DNA from: a virus
IMG/VR virus record: IMGVR_UViG_3300037516_000306
Location: 1 to 64,000 of that record
Length of the DNA: 64,000 nt
Reading direction: 5' to 3' (one strand)
Shown: positions 11,701 through 21,982 of the stretch, one piece after another
Position numbering within the stretch: the first letter of the stretch is position 1
Layout: each line of letters begins with the position of its first letter
Program-made: the position numbers and the translations under genes
Notes under the pieces: model-generated
What the model was told of the DNA's origin: nothing
Databases searched by the model: none
The model's input: only the letters and a program-made list of their open reading frames with translations

Positions 11701-14700
11701 ATTGTGAAGGTAACATCTCTTCAGCATCAGCTTGAGAAACTATTTCATCAATAACATCTTGATTTAATTTATAAAAGACTCTTTGTTCTTTAGATACTAC
11801 AGTGTCTGTTTCTTCAAATGCACTTAGTACATCAAGAAGTTGATCTCTGAATTCATTATTATTTGATATGCTTTCAATATTCTTTTTGATTGTACTATCA
11901 TACACTCCACCATAGAATTCTTTTGTAGCTTTCTCAGATCCTTTGTAATCAACTGCATGAAGTTTTCCATTCTCATCTACATATACAGACTTAAGATACA
12001 TGTTTAATTTATCAATATCAAAATCTGATCCAGCTTGAGATGTAATCTCTGAAGGAACAACAACAGTTTTACCCATGTAGTCTGGTAAGAATGCTGCCAC
12101 TCTAATAGCAGCCATAGAAGACATAGCTTGAGCAGGTATACGGAAAGCAATACCTCTTAAAATTCCTTGATTCTCAGGTTTGTTTAGTTCTCTAATAAGA
12201 TCAGCATCGTTTTTAAATTTACCTTTAAGTGATTTCTTCATCCAGTTAGGAAGTAATACTTCCATGTAAGGATCATTTTGTGTAGGGAAATGAAGTCTGT
12301 CACTTGTAAGAACCACTTTACTTTTCTGATTTGCTGGTAGTTCATTGTATTCTTTTATAGATAACTTTCTATATCCATCTTTTTCTTTAATAGCAACACC
12401 TCTTCCTTGTTCAGCATTCTCCCATCCTGTAACAGCAGCTTGTGTATATCCTCCTCCATTCATTTTAGGAGAAACTAACGCTTTGTTAATCATTGAGTAT
12501 ACAATATCTTTAACTTGTTTGTATGCAGGAGAAGCTTCGTATGGAATTCTTTGTTGACCATTCTCATCTAACTGAATAGTGTCTTTAGCATTGTTTGAAA
12601 GTTCTCTTCTAAACATTTCACCTTCAAGTGTTTTTGCTATTACAAATGGATCTACTAATTCAAATTCACCTACACCAAGATCTTCTACACCAAATTTAGA
12701 AAGAAGTTCTGTATATGCATTGTCATCAAGATCTTTAAGAGCTTGGTTATAAGTATCAAAAGCATCTCTTGCTCCTTCAACAACTTCTTCTCCATTATCA
12801 AACATATCAAGTGTAACAATCTTAGTAGGTTGAGAACCTCTAGTTTGTTCTGTTCCACCTTCATATGCAGTTTGAACTTGAATACCATTAATACTCCATG
12901 GTACTAACACTTTAGTATCTCCAGAAAATGGAGATTCATTAAATGTTCCATCAGGATTATAAAGACTGTGTGCTTTTTCAATACCAACTTTTCTACCACT
13001 TTCCATAATAGCGTAGTCAATCTTCTCATTGAACATTTTGATATACAGTTTTTCAAGATTAGTTCCTGCCACTGCACTATAATATAAAGGCATTTGAGAT
13101 GTCTTATCTAGTACAAGTTTTATCTCATTCTCATTGAATTGAGAACCAGACATAATTGGTTTAGTAATATCAATTACATACTCAACTTGTTCTTCTGATA
13201 ATATTTGTTCATCAGCAGCTTTCAATTGTTTGTTAGTGTATTTGTAAACTCCTTTATCAGATAATAGCTTTCTTGTTAAAGCCATTTCATATTGATGCCA
13301 AGCTTCAGCATTCTCTGACCATTGTCCATTTTTACTCTTAGTCTCTCTATATGCTACATCTGATATATATGAGAATGCATCTGCTTCATTAACTCCTGTA
13401 TAGTTGTTTGTATCAAGCTCAACATCTTTTAATGTTACTGTAGTAGCATACTCTTTGTTCTCATGGTATCCATAATCCTCTGGAGTTAATTCTATACCAT
13501 TAACATTATTTTGATCATTTAAAAATGCATTATATTCAGGACTATCAAATGTAGTTCCTCTTGGAGATAAGAAAGATTTAATACGTTTAGTCTCATCTAA
13601 TATACCATCTTTAATTTTAAATTGATATGGATCACCAAATAATATTTTATGGAACTCAATACTATTAATGTAGTCATTTGTATTTACAAACATTAACATG
13701 TTATCAAGTTGAGTTTCAGTCATTCTAAATTTATCAATACCTTCTGATATAGCAAAGTTACTATCAAGCCCAGCATATGTATACATATTCTCAGCATCAC
13801 TATTTTTCTTCTTTGCCATAATAACCTCACTAGTTGCAAAAAGAATTTCTTTTGTACCGTTTGCAAGATCTTTTAAAGTTTTATCTACAGCTTCATTAAT
13901 AGCATCAGTGTTCTTAGCAATGTAATCTTCAAACTCAGCATCTGTTGTAGCTTCATCAGCAATCATTACATTAAGCTCTTCTAGTTGTTTAGGAGCATAG
14001 TCTTCTAATATCTCTTTGAAGAAACGTAATTCTTTAGCTTTGCTACCTACATTCTTAAGAGAACTTCTATTTTTCCAATCCCGAGCTAAAGCAATATCAT
14101 CATCTAAATATCCTCTAAAGATTTCATGGATCTCATCCATAGCTCTACCACCTACAACATTTTTGTATGATATATGATTACCAAGATTCATCATCCATTC
14201 TGTAGATCCATCTGCAGGAATAAGAATATAATAGTTACCATTAATGTTTTGATTTATCTCTTGTGTAAATCTTTGACCTTCAGTTAGTTTACTTGTAGTG
14301 GTACCTTTGTTACTATCAATTGATTTCTTACCTTCAATTAAAGAAACTTTTATCATTTTAAATCTATCACCACGATCATTAAAGAATAACCCACCTTCTT
14401 TAAATGTAATAGCATTTTTAGAAAATACATCATTAAGTTCTGGTCTTGCTATTTTTAATTCTTCTAATGTCTCAGAATCATTAAATGCATTTTCAAATAT
14501 TGAAGGAACATTGTTATCAACATAAACTTGTTTCTTATTACCTTCAACTCCCATCATTGTATTCTCTTGATTAGGATTGTCCACTTTAACTTGCAATGCA
14601 GCAAGAGCAGCTACTTGTTTATTAATCTTTAATGTCTTACCATCTAATGTACCAATATCCTTAGCTTCTGGTAGATAAGCATATATCTCACCAACAGCAT

Positions 14701-17700
14701 CACTAAAATCATCTCTTTGTTTTGATTTTAATTTTAGATAATCTTCCATAGTGAAAGTGATACCTAAGTCTTTCAAGAAGTCAAGCATCTCTTCAGGACC
14801 TTTAGGAAGCTTATCAGGCCATAACTCTGACTTAGTGTTAACTTGATATGTTTTAGTTTCAGTGTTAAGTGTAACTAATCCGCTACGAGTTTTAGCCAAT
14901 GCTCTCATTTGACTAAACCAATCTTGTTCTACTTGTTTAGTTATTGTAAACTGATTAGCAGGAGCAGTATACACTTCTGTACCTGTAACATATTGAACAA
15001 GAGCAGTTGGCTTTTGTTTAGTAAATGTTTGGTAGAAGTTTATAAATAATCTCCAGTCTTCTGCTGTTTTAAAGTTTTCAAAAGGAATAGTTCCTGTTGC
15101 AAGATCACCACCTAAGCGTTGGAAGAATCTAACATATGTAGCATCGTATTTAGCTAAGTCAACTAATTTATTAACTATCTTACCAATGTTTGTTGTATTA
15201 GAAAATTTATCTAATAGTGTAGAAAACACTCTACTAAAGTTTACAAGTTTGTATCCTTTAACAGATGATGTTGATCTTTTAGGTAATTCTAATGTTGTAC
15301 TATTTTGTTGATTAGTAGGAACTACTTCTGGTAATGTAGCACCAACAAGTTTGATAGCATAAGGTGCAGTCTTTTTATAATCAACTGTAAAAGCATCTTG
15401 AGAATAACCAACACTAGTTACACTCTCATCATTAATATCTACAAGATCTTCTTCATTGAAATCAACACCTATTGTACGTAGTAATTGTTTACCTTGTGCA
15501 AACAATGCATTAAAACGTACTTCTCCTAATTGTTCATATTTTTTTTCATTAATATATAACTGTTTAACATAGTTATATATTTCAGCTCCTGAGATCTTTT
15601 GTAAATCATATAAGTATTTTTTATGATCACCAAATATATAATTTGATGCACGAGAGAATATATCCTGTGCATATTCAGAAGCTTGTGTTTCTGTTATACC
15701 AGGGATTCTACTATATGCAGGTGATCCTTTCTTTTGTGATTCAGAAATAGTAAAAGCTTTATATTTACCAGCATCAATAGCTTTGAATAAATCTTTAGTT
15801 AATGAAGGTTTAGCATTAAATGATTTAACAAAATTAATAATTCTTCTAAAGAAGTTACGTACTAATTCACTCAATGATCTAGCAGGAAGTTGACCTGCTT
15901 TGAATTCACCAAAGTCATCAGCTATTCTTTCTTCTATTTGTTTATCTGTAGCATTAGCGTAATCTATTTTCTTACCAGAAGCTCTATCTGTAAACTGTCC
16001 AGGTTTGTTTCTGAACTCATCATTAAGAGCAGTTCTTTCATCAGGACTTAAGAAGTGTTGATAGACAGGGTGAAACAATTCATGGTATCCAACTGTTCTT
16101 GGTCCAGCTTTGTAGAACTTAGCTACACCATCAACATATACACCAAATGCTTTCTCACCATCATATGTATCAACAAGATCTTCTAACACTTCTAATGGTA
16201 TACCAGGAAGATTCTCAGCTTGGAATTGTTTTAATATTTCAAGTTCTTCATTAGTCATTGCTTCTTCAACAGTAGGTCCCACTCTCATGTAATCATCTTC
16301 AGGTAACTCTGTATCAGCTACATCAATAGTATCTGTTTTCTCTCCAGGAAGAATTTGTTCTCCGCCTTCTAAAGCAGCTAGTTCTGCATCAACAAATTTT
16401 CTAAACTCATCTTTAAATTTACCAGCAGTACTCCAATCATTTCCTAAATTATTACCTTCAGTATCTGTATTTACTTTTACTTTTTCTACAGATCCATCAG
16501 TTCTAGGAGCACTTTTAAATCCTTCTTTAACTAAACCTTTTTCTTTAAGATTAGCTACAAAACGTTTTGCAAGATCTTCACCTACTTTATTTACTTCATC
16601 TCTTCTATCTCCTTCATATTTACTTCTTGTTATATAAGTAAATGCACTTTCTATATCAGCTTTCTTAGTATCTATATCAGAAACTTCTTCTATAACTGTA
16701 GGAGTTTGTTGTTTGGATTCTTCTTCTTTAGTATAATTTTTTAATATTGTAAAAATATTACCTTTTAATTTATACCAATTTGGATTACCTTTAAATTTAT
16801 AAGATTTTGTTTTTTCTGAAATAACTTCTATTTCTCCTTCTTGAATGTTATTACTTCTCCAAGGTTCTTCTCTTTGATTATATACTTCTAATATATATTG
16901 AACTTTGTCTCCTTTTTTAAAACCATAAGGTCTTGAATCATCTTCTTTTATTTCTTCTACAACTGTAGGAACTTCTTCAACAACTGGAGCTTCTTCTACT
17001 TGTTGTGTGTTCTGTATTTCTTTTAATGCAGCAATAAGTTTATCACCAACAAATGTTACTACACGTTGTTCATCACTAGCTTCTGCATCATATTTATCAA
17101 TAGCTTGTAATACATCATCCACTGTAGATAATGTACCTTCATTCTCTGCAGCTTTTGTTATTGTATCATTCACAGTAATGTCTACAGATATATTACCATC
17201 AGCATCTAATGTTCCTGTAAATTCAACTGGACCACTTGCAAACTGATATGTATTAGATGTTGTACCATCCATTACATATTCTCCAATAGCATTACCAGCA
17301 ACTGGAGCTACAGCAGCTTTAGGAGCTTGTGCAACAGGAGCAGGTTTGATAATAGGTAATTCAAAATCAATTAATGTAGCATACTTCTGAGAAAATGAAT
17401 AAGGAACACTTGGTGTAGGAGCAGCCACTATAGTTGTAAGTGGTGTGTTTGCACCAGAGCGAGATGTTTTACCATCAGGCATTCTTCCTGATAATAAATA
17501 AGATTGATAGTTTTTCCAATACCTAGCTACAAGTTCACCTTTAGCATTCTTCTCTCCTGTGTATTCATAGAACTTACTAGTAACATCTTTTACAGTTTTA
17601 CTATTAATGTTGTGATAAGTACCTTCAAGTTGTCTTACCATCTCATCTTCTCTATTCTCAATATCAATGATAGGATAATTGACACCACCTATAGAGATAG

Positions 17701-20700
17701 TTCTTTTGTTTGTATCAATAAAGAATTGATTACTTCCTGCAGATGTTGTACTACTCTTACGTAAGTATAATACATTCTGTAAGTAAGTTAAATAGTTTAC
17801 ATCTATATCTAATGGTTTACCAGATGTAGATTTCTCTCTTATGTCAAGAGCTAATGCTTTAATAACTTGGTATAATGAATTAGCTTTCTCTTTACCTAAT
17901 ACACTATTGTTTAATATCTCTAATGTATCTCCATACTGAAGAACTACTAATCCTTTTTCTTTGAATGATATATTCTTACCTTTATGAGAAATAAATCCTG
18001 CTGTGTTGATTTGAATAAGTCCTGGTTGAGAAGCGATTCTATCTTCAGGAATTAATATTCCACCAACTTGGTTTCTTTCAAACTTACCATCAGCACCTTT
18101 ATTAATAATAGGGATACCTCTAGAAACATTAATCTGATATACTTTATGTGCTGCTGTATTGTTTGCAAACAACTTAGCTCTCTCTTGTCTCCAACCATTA
18201 GCTGCAGATGCAAGATTTTCTTTTTCACCTTGTCTATATCTAGGAACTCTTTGTCCAGTTTTAGGATCTGTGTATGTATAATATAATTCTGTTGTAGGCA
18301 TAGCTTGGAAGATAGCTTGATTTACATCAATCTGTTTACCAACTTCTCCTAAACGTTTTCCATCTTTATCTACAAAATAAGTTTTATTGTTATCATGTTC
18401 TACAAACACTTGTGCAACAAATCCTGTATCAACATTATCTATTTTATCATCTGCAACTATTGGTCTACCAAACTGAAGTTGTGTAAGTCCTTCTAATCCT
18501 AAAGCTTTTTCATTATTAGATGTAACTAACATTGCTCCTATCTTAGGTGCATTTTTAAAGTTCTTAACATTGTTTAAAAACTGTCTAGAGTTCTTAACAT
18601 GCTGTGGTGCATTAGTACGATTCTGAGCATTCTCAGATTCACTTGTACCTGAGATAAAGAAGTCTTGCCAAGATTTTAAATAGCTCTCATCTTCTTTTAC
18701 AATAGCTTGTGAAGTTGTAGTGTCTGTAGGAATAGGTGTAGCAATCTCTCCAGAATTAAGCTCTGCTTTATCCTGTTGCCTATCCACTTCATTCTTAGTG
18801 ACAAGCATTGCTTGTTCCTCTTTCTCTAAAGCAGCATTCTTTTCTTTTACAGCTTTGTATGTCTCATCTATATTGTTTGTTATAACAGCAATAGTTTCAT
18901 CTAATAATGTTTCATTATTAGTACCAAACAATCTTCTAAAGAATGTTTTTAATGAATTAACAAATGCATTCCATGTAGAAGTTTTTGTACCTTCATAAGG
19001 AATAGTTTGTAAGTATCTTTGGAACTCTCTATTAGATAAAGCTTCTGTTGCAAACTCATAGATGTTTTTGAATGCATAGTATTCACCATTCTTAATCAAT
19101 CCAGCCTCAGCATATTTATCAGGATCATTCTTAAATGTTTCTTGTACAAATTTAAATAATGGATCTAACTCTTTATAGAACTGTCCGTTTGTATCAGACA
19201 ATCCATATACAGTTAAGTCATGTCCTATCTCATGTAATAATACATGTTCTACTGGAAGACTACCTGCTTCATAATCAAAAGCATTGTCTTCATAGTTAAT
19301 ACTACTTACAGCAGATTCTGGACCTAATGTTCCTCCTCTAGAAACTCCAGCACTAGCTAATGTTCTATCACCTAATATGATTTTACTATTCTTACTTGTG
19401 AAGTTTAAGAAAGCTGCTGCTAATTGTTTTTCAAGAGTAGTAGCATAAGGTGATTCAGCAATCTTCTGTAACACTTCATATTTACTTTTCTCTCCTTCAC
19501 CATATTGATTTACAAGATCAGCATAAGTTCTCTTATCTGATTTAAACTTATCTCTACTCTTAGAGAAGTAATCACTTTGTACTGGAGCAGTAGTTCTTGT
19601 TTTCTTTCCTTCTGGTGTAAATTCTTCTTTCTCCCCTGTGAATGAATAGTTCTGTGGATTATTTTTAAGATCGTTATACTCATTAACAAATAGTTGTCTT
19701 CTCTTAGAAAGCTCAACTACATCTTTTAATTCTTGTTTAACAACATCAGTATCTATTCTATCTGATGCTTGTTCATCTATATTGTATAATGCTTTAGCAA
19801 GAGATACAGATGTATCATTTGATAATTCATCATCTACAATATCTTGTACAGGCATTCCTGTTCTTAAGATCTTCTCAGACACTTTAGGTATACGAAGATC
19901 ATAGTCAGCTATCTTACTAGCTGCATAAACCATCTTATCAATAATAAGTGGAGAGTACTTTCTAATTTGACTTCCATCAGGAGATAATAAAACTTTACCT
20001 TCTGCATCCTTCATCACTTCACCAGAGTATCTAAGGTTTAAAGATTTATATAACTCTTGTGTATTCTTTGCTGTAGTTTCAAATGCGTTTAATCTTTTTT
20101 GGAATGATTCAACTGTATCATTAACATTAGCTATTCCTTCTTCTTTTAAATCTGCAAGTCCTTCTTTAGACATTCCTGCTTGTCTAAGATCATTGATATC
20201 ATCAGCAATCATATCATATCTACCATACTTAATACGTGGAGCAAGATATGTATGCATCATGTCTGCATTAAGATCTCTAGCTTCTAGTTCATCTCCTTGT
20301 ATAGTAGCAGATTGTTGTTGTTCTTGTAATGTAACAAATCTATTTACAGCTTCAAGTTTTTCTTTGAATGCTTCTCTAAATGTAGGCGCACCATTAAGAT
20401 CTTGAATAAATCTTTCGGTGTTAGATTTTGTAACTTTGTTTCTTGCAATCTCTCCATTAGGTCCAAGTGATTGCATTAGTCCTCCAGTGATACCACCAAG
20501 TATTCCACTCTCAATACCTTCTTTTGAATTAAGTGCTCCTACACCTTCACCCTTTTCATTTTCACCATACATTCCGTATAAGAAACCATCAGTCCAAACA
20601 CTTGCTTCTTTACCATCACGTCCTTTATTAAAATAGTTTTGTGTACCTACTTGTAAAGCAAATTGTCCAATCTCTTGTCCAGCTTCTTTAGGATCGAAAA

Positions 20701-21967
20701 CATACTTACCTACTTTAGCACCTCTTTCATAAAGCTTACCAAATTTAGTTGTAGCACCTTCTGCTGCTGCATACTTACCTTCTCTTAATAATACATCATC
20801 TGCTTTTCCTAATAAACTATTAGCAGCTTGTCTTTCAGCAGCATACGAACTTCCTAACAGTTTAGGAAGCTGAGCATATTCTGTAACACTTAATAATGCT
20901 AAGTTACCAAAGAAAGAAGTTTTACCTACTGCTTCTGCTGTTGCATTTATTTCTGCTAAAGCTGCACCTGTAGGATCTTGATCCTCATGATCTTTTTTAT
21001 ATTGTTCAATTAAATTTTTTCTATATTCATTTGATGTTTGTAATGCTTCAAAAGAAGCTTCACCTGCAGATGAATAAGCAGCAACTGCTGTTCTTCTAAA
21101 CTTATCTTGGAACCCAGCTATTCTATTTGTTACCTTAGCTATATTTGCAATTTCAGATTCTATAGCAGTAAGATCAGCAATAGAAGATATTCCATTCTCT
21201 AATGCTGCAGCAGCTTCAATATTTTTTCCAGCAGAGAAAGCTCTTGATGTATTTTTTAATAATGGAGTGAATAATTTAAATGCTTGTGATGATTCAGCAA
21301 GTATAGCACCTTCTGCAGATAATGTTCCAATTGCTCCACCAATACCACGCAATGCACCATTAGCTATGTTACCAGATAACATTGCTCCAACAGCAAATCC
21401 AGAATTCTTAATTAGTTTATCAAATAAGAAGTTAGCTCTCATCCAGTTATCTGGAGAATACCAAGAAGCATTCTTTTCTTGATTAGTATAATAGTTTGGT
21501 AGATAGTTTTGATCCACCTCATTATTATATTTATCTAACATTTGCATTGCTGGATTATCCCATATGTCAGCAAGTCTACCAGAGAATGGAGACTTAGCTA
21601 ATCCATATAACATACCAAAACTTCCTGCAACTGTAGTAGCTGCAAGGTTAACTCCTTTTAATACACCATTAGTAGCTTTTGATAATATAGATTGTGCATT
21701 AGCATTCTGATCTTCAATATCAATAATGTCACGAGCAAACACATCATATCTTCTATTCTCATATAATTCATTTGCTGTAACAGTAGGGATTAATCCTTTT
21801 CCCATAACTGGACCTTTACCAAATATAGGATCCCCATTATTCCTTCCTGATAAATCTGTACGTAATGATGCGTAGTTATCTGGAGTGGGTGTAGATGGGT
21901 TAGGCAGATAAGGCAGTTGCTGATCTGGGTTTACAAGAATTGGATTAAGGTTTTTAAAATCTGGCAT
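8795..21967 (-). CDS. Giant crAss-like virion RNA polymerase polypeptide
   Basis: 4390 residues in one frame. D3315-F-D-I-D3319 (12011-12025), in SDFDIDKLNMYL, is a DxDxD metal-binding loop of the kind used by the YonO/crAss-like family of double-psi-beta-barrel RNA polymerases. The C-terminal half around it has the expected large mixed alpha/beta composition. Upstream are two zinc-metallopeptidase motifs, HEIGH (H912-H916) and HELFH (H1962-H1966). Gly/Ala-rich hydrophobic stretches near residues 105-135 and 190-230 could be membrane-active during ejection. In the family the enzyme is carried in the virion and transcribes early genes. Assignment rests on the motif, size and gene order; the metallopeptidase roles (self-processing or host target) are inferred. 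Confidence 0.85.
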   Translation of the reverse strand: MPDFKNLNPILVNPDQQLPYLPNPSTPTPDNYASLRTDLSGRNNGDPIFGKGPVMGKGLIPTVTANELYENRRYDVFARDIIDIEDQNANAQSILSKATNGVLKGVNLAATTVAGSFGMLYGLAKSPFSGRLADIWDNPAMQMLDKYNNEVDQNYLPNYYTNQEKNASWYSPDNWMRANFLFDKLIKNSGFAVGAMLSGNIANGALRGIGGAIGTLSAEGAILAESSQAFKLFTPLLKNTSRAFSAGKNIEAAAALENGISSIADLTAIESEIANIAKVTNRIAGFQDKFRRTAVAAYSSAGEASFEALQTSNEYRKNLIEQYKKDHEDQDPTGAALAEINATAEAVGKTSFFGNLALLSVTEYAQLPKLLGSSYAAERQAANSLLGKADDVLLREGKYAAAEGATTKFGKLYERGAKVGKYVFDPKEAGQEIGQFALQVGTQNYFNKGRDGKEASVWTDGFLYGMYGENEKGEGVGALNSKEGIESGILGGITGGLMQSLGPNGEIARNKVTKSNTERFIQDLNGAPTFREAFKEKLEAVNRFVTLQEQQQSATIQGDELEARDLNADMMHTYLAPRIKYGRYDMIADDINDLRQAGMSKEGLADLKEEGIANVNDTVESFQKRLNAFETTAKNTQELYKSLNLRYSGEVMKDAEGKVLLSPDGSQIRKYSPLIIDKMVYAASKIADYDLRIPKVSEKILRTGMPVQDIVDDELSNDTSVSLAKALYNIDEQASDRIDTDVVKQELKDVVELSKRRQLFVNEYNDLKNNPQNYSFTGEKEEFTPEGKKTRTTAPVQSDYFSKSRDKFKSDKRTYADLVNQYGEGEKSKYEVLQKIAESPYATTLEKQLAAAFLNFTSKNSKIILGDRTLASAGVSRGGTLGPESAVSSINYEDNAFDYEAGSLPVEHVLLHEIGHDLTVYGLSDTNGQFYKELDPLFKFVQETFKNDPDKYAEAGLIKNGEYYAFKNIYEFATEALSNREFQRYLQTIPYEGTKTSTWNAFVNSLKTFFRRLFGTNNETLLDETIAVITNNIDETYKAVKEKNAALEKEEQAMLVTKNEVDRQQDKAELNSGEIATPIPTDTTTSQAIVKEDESYLKSWQDFFISGTSESENAQNRTNAPQHVKNSRQFLNNVKNFKNAPKIGAMLVTSNNEKALGLEGLTQLQFGRPIVADDKIDNVDTGFVAQVFVEHDNNKTYFVDKDGKRLGEVGKQIDVNQAIFQAMPTTELYYTYTDPKTGQRVPRYRQGEKENLASAANGWRQERAKLFANNTAAHKVYQINVSRGIPIINKGADGKFERNQVGGILIPEDRIASQPGLIQINTAGFISHKGKNISFKEKGLVVLQYGDTLEILNNSVLGKEKANSLYQVIKALALDIREKSTSGKPLDIDVNYLTYLQNVLYLRKSSTTSAGSNQFFIDTNKRTISIGGVNYPIIDIENREDEMVRQLEGTYHNINSKTVKDVTSKFYEYTGEKNAKGELVARYWKNYQSYLLSGRMPDGKTSRSGANTPLTTIVAAPTPSVPYSFSQKYATLIDFELPIIKPAPVAQAPKAAVAPVAGNAIGEYVMDGTTSNTYQFASGPVEFTGTLDADGNISVDITVNDTITKAAENEGTLSTVDDVLQAIDKYDAEASDEQRVVTFVGDKLIAALKEIQNTQQVEEAPVVEEVPTVVEEIKEDDSRPYGFKKGDKVQYILEVYNQREEPWRSNNIQEGEIEVISEKTKSYKFKGNPNWYKLKGNIFTILKNYTKEEESKQQTPTVIEEVSDIDTKKADIESAFTYITRSKYEGDRRDEVNKVGEDLAKRFVANLKEKGLVKEGFKSAPRTDGSVEKVKVNTDTEGNNLGNDWSTAGKFKDEFRKFVDAELAALEGGEQILPGEKTDTIDVADTELPEDDYMRVGPTVEEAMTNEELEILKQFQAENLPGIPLEVLEDLVDTYDGEKAFGVYVDGVAKFYKAGPRTVGYHELFHPVYQHFLSPDERTALNDEFRNKPGQFTDRASGKKIDYANATDKQIEERIADDFGEFKAGQLPARSLSELVRNFFRRIINFVKSFNAKPSLTKDLFKAIDAGKYKAFTISESQKKGSPAYSRIPGITETQASEYAQDIFSRASNYIFGDHKKYLYDLQKISGAEIYNYVKQLYINEKKYEQLGEVRFNALFAQGKQLLRTIGVDFNEEDLVDINDESVTSVGYSQDAFTVDYKKTAPYAIKLVGATLPEVVPTNQQNSTTLELPKRSTSSVKGYKLVNFSRVFSTLLDKFSNTTNIGKIVNKLVDLAKYDATYVRFFQRLGGDLATGTIPFENFKTAEDWRLFINFYQTFTKQKPTALVQYVTGTEVYTAPANQFTITKQVEQDWFSQMRALAKTRSGLVTLNTETKTYQVNTKSELWPDKLPKGPEEMLDFLKDLGITFTMEDYLKLKSKQRDDFSDAVGEIYAYLPEAKDIGTLDGKTLKINKQVAALAALQVKVDNPNQENTMMGVEGNKKQVYVDNNVPSIFENAFNDSETLEELKIARPELNDVFSKNAITFKEGGLFFNDRGDRFKMIKVSLIEGKKSIDSNKGTTTSKLTEGQRFTQEINQNINGNYYILIPADGSTEWMMNLGNHISYKNVVGGRAMDEIHEIFRGYLDDDIALARDWKNRSSLKNVGSKAKELRFFKEILEDYAPKQLEELNVMIADEATTDAEFEDYIAKNTDAINEAVDKTLKDLANGTKEILFATSEVIMAKKKNSDAENMYTYAGLDSNFAISEGIDKFRMTETQLDNMLMFVNTNDYINSIEFHKILFGDPYQFKIKDGILDETKRIKSFLSPRGTTFDSPEYNAFLNDQNNVNGIELTPEDYGYHENKEYATTVTLKDVELDTNNYTGVNEADAFSYISDVAYRETKSKNGQWSENAEAWHQYEMALTRKLLSDKGVYKYTNKQLKAADEQILSEEQVEYVIDITKPIMSGSQFNENEIKLVLDKTSQMPLYYSAVAGTNLEKLYIKMFNEKIDYAIMESGRKVGIEKAHSLYNPDGTFNESPFSGDTKVLVPWSINGIQVQTAYEGGTEQTRGSQPTKIVTLDMFDNGEEVVEGARDAFDTYNQALKDLDDNAYTELLSKFGVEDLGVGEFELVDPFVIAKTLEGEMFRRELSNNAKDTIQLDENGQQRIPYEASPAYKQVKDIVYSMINKALVSPKMNGGGYTQAAVTGWENAEQGRGVAIKEKDGYRKLSIKEYNELPANQKSKVVLTSDRLHFPTQNDPYMEVLLPNWMKKSLKGKFKNDADLIRELNKPENQGILRGIAFRIPAQAMSSMAAIRVAAFLPDYMGKTVVVPSEITSQAGSDFDIDKLNMYLKSVYVDENGKLHAVDYKGSEKATKEFYGGVYDSTIKKNIESISNNNEFRDQLLDVLSAFEETDTVVSKEQRVFYKLNQDVIDEIVSQADAEEMLPSQYMTSQIESLSKKTERLNANLLNTELRDKYVKTMYKKALENRYFDAFEKLLTLPGNYQNLITPIGDAGLKDISDELDKIRGNDETKIKNRIINRNYRTRLRNAFLTGKRWIGIAAVNITGHALAQRIKLVMDIDAVANKLTADELSILGDRIVNLPHNEIDGKVSLSGTNTAVANAKGIFEKISNRLSGYATSVVDIAKDPYIMKIIKSDAAIGTFMFLERIGVGQNTVWFMNQPIISEYLSMLESKGTKFLYNPKNVNAIRAKFGLNKLGAKGTENETFNVDSLKANIKTYSDNKNKMLSKQQNDEQGAILKDFLKYAKMAEYSFKFTQATNYDTTKFKNSDTFHRKSTKTDIARDINMFSSVDNLLDSSSLGNQKRLINLGMKAVGAFIKLEQEQFTDITNKVLDSFERQEFMSDDDFSKIASKAKASFLDFVVQTKSGINAEILKLTTGENSIAEQLAKAKLQYPNMKLLQDLVPESSKKIDGAQTIKLKVNLKEAYDENLYVEMMRELRELDPQLYNNIVKVAILQGTYQSPVSINNIVPLEDYSKEIKPVIDSLIDNADTEYFANGGMFQKNNWKDDQIVPTITPRFQFQRDAEFEEIENIIGEDPYGNDVYQYEVEGFETQFDDAENKRLVLTLSPRYDGNNGANSDFVKVPRVFVNNRGQNVDILSGKTISPQAMKAMRMAGNTSLTDYYGYQKVKYSNGETVRNHEGRYVYKLVNLLGDGNLVSEYYLDGRPSVLNNGTIKLDQEIPNATIIEYFGGDIAQEVVSLPTETSVQEEVVPEIEYTEEEQLQFEINDIAQRIEELRYVQEDLDVTNTETIVLNSLPKITPESARKETGMKTGDDKDIKYTLLSRSGVSVDQAAHDIWESNFGIDSDITTQEVRTIIIDILSSGSKVNYKSQIGTSSEITNLKEKLRDLKNELSELNKGKPRVRTVKPIPGQLDLFEQEDESWKEEDNNDSCVPF

Positions 21968-21982
21968 AATTATCTATTATAA

